Source: SpSt-600 sp042408195 (GTDB lineage Bacteria > Chloroflexota > Anaerolineae > SpSt-600). From it: a stretch of DNA of 19,837 nucleotides. The stretch spans positions 1-19,837 of the forward strand of contig JBHOQL010000077.1 of the NCBI GenBank assembly GCA_042408195.1, in the 5' to 3' direction. This document shows, piece after piece, positions 16,734-19,837 of the stretch (the stretch's first letter is position 1; each line of letters opens with the position of its first letter). Both the position numbers and the translations under genes were made by a program. The notes beneath the pieces were generated by a model. It was given only the letters and a program-made list of their open reading frames with translations. It searched no databases and was not told the origin of the DNA.

Positions 16734-17266
16734 TTGACCAGCACAGCATAGTAATCTCCCCCGAGGTGATGCAGGGGCTTCAAATCCTCAATCTCCAGTT
16801 TCCAGACCTTATCAAAGGCCTCCTCTGCAACAGATGCCGCCACCACCTGTCCCACAAAGAAAGTGTGGTCTCCTGTGGTGAAAGCATCGGTGAGCACACA
16901 TTCTATATGGCCTATGCATTCTTCTATTAATGGCACATCAATTTCCAGGGCATCGACGGGGGTCAGATTAGCTTTAGCAAATTTATCCACATCCCGACCA
17001 GAGTAAGTTCCGCATATTTCTACCGCCTTGAGCAATGAAACGGTGGGGATGTTCAAAGCAAATTGCTCGCTTTTCTTGATGAGGTCGTGGGTGAAGCGGG
17101 CCGGGTGTATGGCTATACCCACCAGAGGGGGAGAAAAACTGAGCGGAGTGTTCCAGGAAGCACTCATCACATTCTCCCTATCCTTGTAGCGGGAGGTAAC
17201 CAGCACTACTCCGCCAGCGTTTATGAGCCTCAGAGCCTGAGCAGGAGCTATTTCCACCTTCTTCAT
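16724..17266 (-). CDS. Flavin reductase-like protein (FMN-binding split barrel)
   Basis: 180 residues, the standard size. The fold is recognised from the N-terminal LINAGGVVLVTSRYKDRENVM (VxLVTS strand), SASWNTPLSFSPPLVGIAIH (the segment that contacts FMN), FALNIP, the GRDVDKF loop and a HTFFVGQVVAA strand. Members reduce FMN/FAD with NAD(P)H or act as FMN-binding proteins of unknown role. There is no membrane segment or signal peptide. The ATG overlaps the acetyltransferase stop (ATGA), so the two are translationally coupled. It is the last gene of the operon headed by the aldolase-Fae fusion. Whether it supplies reduced flavin to a partner enzyme is not visible; no oxygenase gene is present in the window. 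Confidence 0.85.
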   Translation of the reverse strand: MKKVEIAPAQALRLINAGGVVLVTSRYKDRENVMSASWNTPLSFSPPLVGIAIHPARFTHDLIKKSEQFALNIPTVSLLKAVEICGTYSGRDVDKFAKANLTPVDALEIDVPLIEECIGHIECVLTDAFTTGDHTFFVGQVVAASVAEEAFDKVWKLEIEDLKPLHHLGGDYYAVLVKCS

Positions 17267-17757
17267 GGCTCACTTTCCCCTTCCCTATCTTTTTCTAAGA
17301 GTATCCCAACCTCATAAAAGCCGAGTTTGTGGTAAAAGTCCCTGGCGGCAAAATTATCGGCCTCAGTCACGACCTCCACTTCAATGCATCCCCTTTGAAA
17401 GCAACTTTCGACCACGTATTCCATAAGACGAGTGCCTATGCCTCTGCCCCTCTCCCCCTCGGCCACTATGAATTCATCAATGAGCGCAACCAGTCCTCCG
17501 TGGGAGAGGCTCTCACGGTACCAGACCACTGCCAGGCCCTTTATTTTCCCTCCTTCTTCGGCGACGAACGCCTCAAAATCCGGGAATGCGGTAACCCTCT
17601 TCCACCGAAGGGAAAACTCTTGATAGGGAGTGACCTCCAGGCTAACGAACTCCTGAAGTTGAGCGATCAGTTCCCAAACCCCTTTTACATCTTCCCAACC
17701 TGCTCTACGGATCTTAAGGTGCATACTTGAAGGGATGGCGGGCAGCATCTTTTTCAC
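17263..17757 (-). CDS. GNAT-family N-acetyltransferase
   Basis: 164 residues, typical for GNAT enzymes, which transfer acetyl from acetyl-CoA to an amine. The acetyl-CoA pyrophosphate loop is GERGRGIGTRLMEYVVESC, preceded by the strand ALIDEFIVAE and followed by VEVVTEADNFAARDFYHKLGF, the classic A and B motifs. Substrate unknown. The GTG at 17757 has GAGGA at about eight bases and overlaps the aldolase-Fae gene by 44 bases; the ATG at 17724 (MHLKIRRAG) gives the canonical GNAT N-terminus and an 11-base overlap but lacks an obvious binding site. Either start couples translation with the gene before it. It may acetylate a metabolite of the pathway or be unrelated. Confidence 0.85.
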   Translation of the reverse strand: MKKMLPAIPSSMHLKIRRAGWEDVKGVWELIAQLQEFVSLEVTPYQEFSLRWKRVTAFPDFEAFVAEEGGKIKGLAVVWYRESLSHGGLVALIDEFIVAEGERGRGIGTRLMEYVVESCFQRGCIEVEVVTEADNFAARDFYHKLGFYEVGILLEKDREGESEP

Positions 17758-19186
17758 TCAATATTTCCTCAATTACAGGCCGTCCCTCGATAGCCTTGCG
17801 AATGGCTGCCCGCATCGCTTTGAAATTGTTGAGCTCAATGCGTTTATCGATCGCGGCCGAGGGATGCACGAAAGCATTCACGATCATTACGATCTTGTCC
17901 AGGATTGATTCGGGCAGAGTGCCATCTTGAACCATCCAATCGATGGCTTTATTTATCCCCCTGGCGGCAACCTCGTAAATCTGGTGACGCTGCCGGGCAG
18001 TCCGCACAGTCACCGTTGGGACCAAGATAACCATTGGGCGCTCCCGGATGATTGCTAAATCGTGCCCGGGACGCTCCTCCTTAAGGGCTCGCTCGGCTGC
18101 TCTGCCCACAGGGCCATCCTTCACCCCCATTACCAGGTCAATGTGGGCTATTTCGTGGAAGGGCGGCCCTGAGAATCCCTCACCGATCGCAATAGTCAGG
18201 TCAAACACCCTTTTATCCACCTGGTGAGCTACTGGGAAAGAAGTTTTCACTGTTTCATTACCCAAGTGATACTCTACCTCCCGGCGTGGTATTTTGCCAA
18301 GGGCCTCTAGCTCGAACCGCAGCTCTTCCTGGTCCTCCCGACGGAAGGCATCTCCGGGCATCATGGGGAATCGGGAATTCCCCACCCTGAGGCCCATCAT
18401 CATCAAGCCTTCCTTCACCGCTTGAGTGGAGCCTTGCCTTACCACAATACGGATTATCTTCTGGATTTTCCTCTGCCACTCCCTGGCCGTATCTAGATCG
18501 CCTGACTTCACAGCTCTATAAATTTTCTGCCATATATCGGGGATAAGGTTAGCTGAGGCCAAGATGGCACCGTCCGCCCCAGCTGCCAACGCTGCCACCA
18601 CCGTCTCATCGTGGCCGGTGAATATCCCAACTTCGCCCCACACCTTCTCGATAAGAGCCATCAGGAAAGGGATATCGCCGGAAGAGTCCTTTATACCTAC
18701 CACGTTTTCCAGATCCAAAAGGGAACCCTCGGCTGTCCACCACTCGTGGTGCGTGCCGGCACATTGAGGTATGTTGTAAATGATTATAGGAATCCCAACC
18801 TTGTTCACAGCTCGGTAGTGGTCGTAGATTTCATTGAAAGTGGGCTTGAGATAGAAGGGAGTGACTACGAGAGCAGCATCAGCTCCCACTTCTTTGGCAA
18901 AGCGGGTTAACTCCAGAGTTTCCCTGGTAGAAGCCGCCCCAGTCCCCGCTATGACGGGGACCTTCCCCCCGGCTTCCTCGACAGCTATTTCAATGACCCT
19001 TTTCCTTTCCTCTGGCGAAAGGTAAACGAACTCCCCCGTAGTACCGGCCGCCACTAAGCCATCCACATGGGGCAAGAGGAAGCGGATGAGCTCTCGGTAA
19101 GCTTCTTCATCTAGGGAACCGTCTTTCTTGAATGGCGTCACCAAAGCTGGGATAATCCCCTTGAACCAAGCTGGTTTCTTGCTCAT
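17714..19186 (-). CDS. DapA/NAL-family aldolase fused to formaldehyde-activating enzyme (Fae) domain
   Basis: 490 residues. Residues 1-300 are a pyruvate-type class I aldolase/synthase of the DapA family: AAGTTGE (47-52), Tyr137 in IIIYNIP, and Schiff-base Lys166 in GIKDSSGD. Residues 305-490 match Fae, which condenses formaldehyde with tetrahydromethanopterin: GEGFSG..EIAHIDLVMGVKDGPVG, with His348 at the catalytic position of Fae; VPTVTV; FVHPSA; and the tail AIRKAIEGRP...HPF, like the Methylorubrum enzyme. Both halves keep their key residues and the frame is continuous. Fae is normally ~170 aa alone or fused to hexulose-phosphate synthase. The ATG at 19186 (GGGGGTG before it) is used; longer frames to 19285 start upstream of the promoter. 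First of three coupled genes. The aldolase substrate is unknown; formaldehyde release and capture is an inference. Confidence 0.92.
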   Translation of the reverse strand: MSKKPAWFKGIIPALVTPFKKDGSLDEEAYRELIRFLLPHVDGLVAAGTTGEFVYLSPEERKRVIEIAVEEAGGKVPVIAGTGAASTRETLELTRFAKEVGADAALVVTPFYLKPTFNEIYDHYRAVNKVGIPIIIYNIPQCAGTHHEWWTAEGSLLDLENVVGIKDSSGDIPFLMALIEKVWGEVGIFTGHDETVVAALAAGADGAILASANLIPDIWQKIYRAVKSGDLDTAREWQRKIQKIIRIVVRQGSTQAVKEGLMMMGLRVGNSRFPMMPGDAFRREDQEELRFELEALGKIPRREVEYHLGNETVKTSFPVAHQVDKRVFDLTIAIGEGFSGPPFHEIAHIDLVMGVKDGPVGRAAERALKEERPGHDLAIIRERPMVILVPTVTVRTARQRHQIYEVAARGINKAIDWMVQDGTLPESILDKIVMIVNAFVHPSAAIDKRIELNNFKAMRAAIRKAIEGRPVIEEILSEKDAARHPFKYAP

Positions 19187-19220
19187 AGCACCCCCGCGTT
19201 GCTTTAAATTAACCTGGGAT

Positions 19221-19248
19221 ATTATAGCACACCGGTAACCGAACACAA
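19221..19248 (-). promoter_or_regulatory. Sigma70-type promoter of the aldolase-Fae operon
   Basis: On the minus strand TTGTGT (19248-19243) is followed after 16 bases by a perfect TATAAT (19226-19221). Transcription should start near 19214, leaving a 28-base leader to the ATG at 19186. This placement rules out the longer in-frame start at 19285. Confidence 0.7.
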
Positions 19249-19657
19249 AACCTTTGTAGAGGTCCTTGACAAATCGCGCATGCACTCGTGCGGAGGTGAG
19301 CTGAACCTCGTCTTATCTTCAGCCCCTGGTAGAACGCCTCCTTAACTCCTCGATATCCCCTGCTCGCCGTAATACCAGAAGGACCCATCTGGACGAAGCC
19401 TCTTATTTTCTCCCACTGGATATAAAGCATTACGGCGAAACGTGGGCTGTGCCAGAGCGAACTGAGTCCCCATGACCTGGGGAACGGGGTAAAAGCTTGC
19501 ACAAGGAGCTACAGTTTAAAACACCATATGTGCCCATGGGGCGAAAGCTCGGGTGCCTGTGTACTTCCCTACCGAATTCAAGCTATCACCCTCGGAAGCG
19601 AACCAAGGGGATGTCAGCCAAACTACAGCGGCGCTGGTCTGTGCTTTATTACTTTAC
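19249..19657. other. Intergenic region without recognisable protein gene
   Basis: About 410 bases. The short open frames on both strands have no protein-like character or binding sites. Several small GC-rich hairpins are present, including CCCCA/TGGGG around 19469-19484 and a GAAA-capped hairpin at 19530-19556, so a structured RNA is possible, but I do not recognise RNase P RNA, tmRNA, SRP RNA or a tRNA. Confidence 0.4.
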
Positions 19658-19686
19658 TTGACTTTGACCGCGACAGCGGGTACACT
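19658..19686 (+). promoter_or_regulatory. Sigma70-type promoter pointing off the right edge
   Basis: TTGACT (19658-19663), a 17-base spacer and TACACT (19681-19686) form a good promoter on the plus strand. Transcription would begin near 19693 and leave the window after about 145 bases with no start codon in a convincing frame, so the transcript has a long leader. Confidence 0.5.
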
Positions 19687-19692
19687 TCTCAT

Positions 19693-19837
19693 CTGCAAGG
19701 TGTTAAAGCATGATATGAAAGTGCGCATAGTTTTCCGAGCTTGTAGACCTGTTGGGCTTCCCTGGCACTACCCGAAACGGCTTCAGGGGTTTGCCTATAG
19801 GATGATAGAAAAGTGCTCACCGGAGCTGGCAACGCGC
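19693..19837 (+). promoter_or_regulatory. Possible T-box-type leader RNA (partial)
   Basis: The last bases contain GAGCTGGCAACGCG (19823-19836), close to the T-box antiterminator consensus AGGGTGGNACCGCG, in which TGGN pairs with the acceptor end of uncharged tRNA. It lies about 130 bases downstream of a good promoter in a non-coding leader. A specifier loop and stem I were not clearly identified, and that distance is short for a full T-box, so this is tentative; an aminoacyl-tRNA synthetase or amino acid gene would be expected just beyond the edge. Confidence 0.22.

Noticed and set aside
19187..19285. N-terminal extension of the aldolase-Fae protein from an ATG at 19285
   Set aside because: The extra 33 codons overlap the promoter (TATAAT at 19226-19221) and do not match the aldolase N-terminus; MSKKPAWFKGIIPALVTPF at 19186 is canonical.
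1..19837. CRISPR array, tRNA or rRNA genes
   Set aside because: No regularly spaced repeats, and no tRNA or rRNA signature sequences were seen on either strand.

Overview
The window looks like accessory bacterial DNA centred on sugar-acid (hexuronate and gluconate) catabolism. No RNA genes or other taxonomic markers are present, so placement is weak. Sigma70-type promoters, a tagaturonate epimerase (UxaE, known from Thermotoga and other deep-branching bacteria), RtcB and the GC-rich coding style would suit Chloroflexota or a similar lineage, but this is only an inference.

Layout, left to right. 1-974 (minus): 5' two-thirds of an RtcB RNA ligase gene with its own promoter, running off the left edge. 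975-1860: no intact gene; a decayed DDE transposase on the minus strand lies at about 1077-1690. 1878-8698 (plus): a promoter followed by a tightly packed operon of a membrane-anchored alpha/beta hydrolase, a DMT/NIPA-like membrane protein, uronate isomerase UxaC, tagaturonate epimerase UxaE, and a GH2 beta-glucuronidase carrying an extra C-terminal SCP2 sterol-carrier-like domain. 16514-8734 (minus): a convergent operon of a D-2-hydroxyacid dehydrogenase, an FGGY (gluconate-type) kinase, 6-phosphogluconate dehydrogenase, a UxuB-type SDR fructuronate reductase and a large GH38/GH57-like glycosidase-type protein with a fibronectin III domain. 19248-16724 (minus): a separate promoter drives a DapA-family aldolase fused to a formaldehyde-activating-enzyme (Fae) domain, then a GNAT acetyltransferase and a flavin reductase. 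19249-19837: no protein gene, but a plus-strand promoter near 19658-19686 points off the right edge and a T-box-like decamer sits at the last bases.

How it fits together. The glucuronidase would release glucuronate; UxaC makes fructuronate (or tagaturonate from galacturonate); UxaE interconverts tagaturonate and fructuronate; the SDR reduces fructuronate to mannonate. Mannonate dehydratase, KDG kinase and KDPG aldolase are absent. The hydroxyacid dehydrogenase, FGGY kinase and 6PGDH would form a second branch, ketogluconate to gluconate to 6-phosphogluconate to ribulose-5-phosphate. Neither glycosidase has a visible signal peptide, so both probably act on imported small glycosides.

The most unusual items are two domain fusions: aldolase-Fae (a single chain that could cleave an aldol substrate and capture the released formaldehyde) and beta-glucuronidase-SCP2 (suggesting amphiphilic, e.g. 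steroid- or lipid-like, glucuronides).
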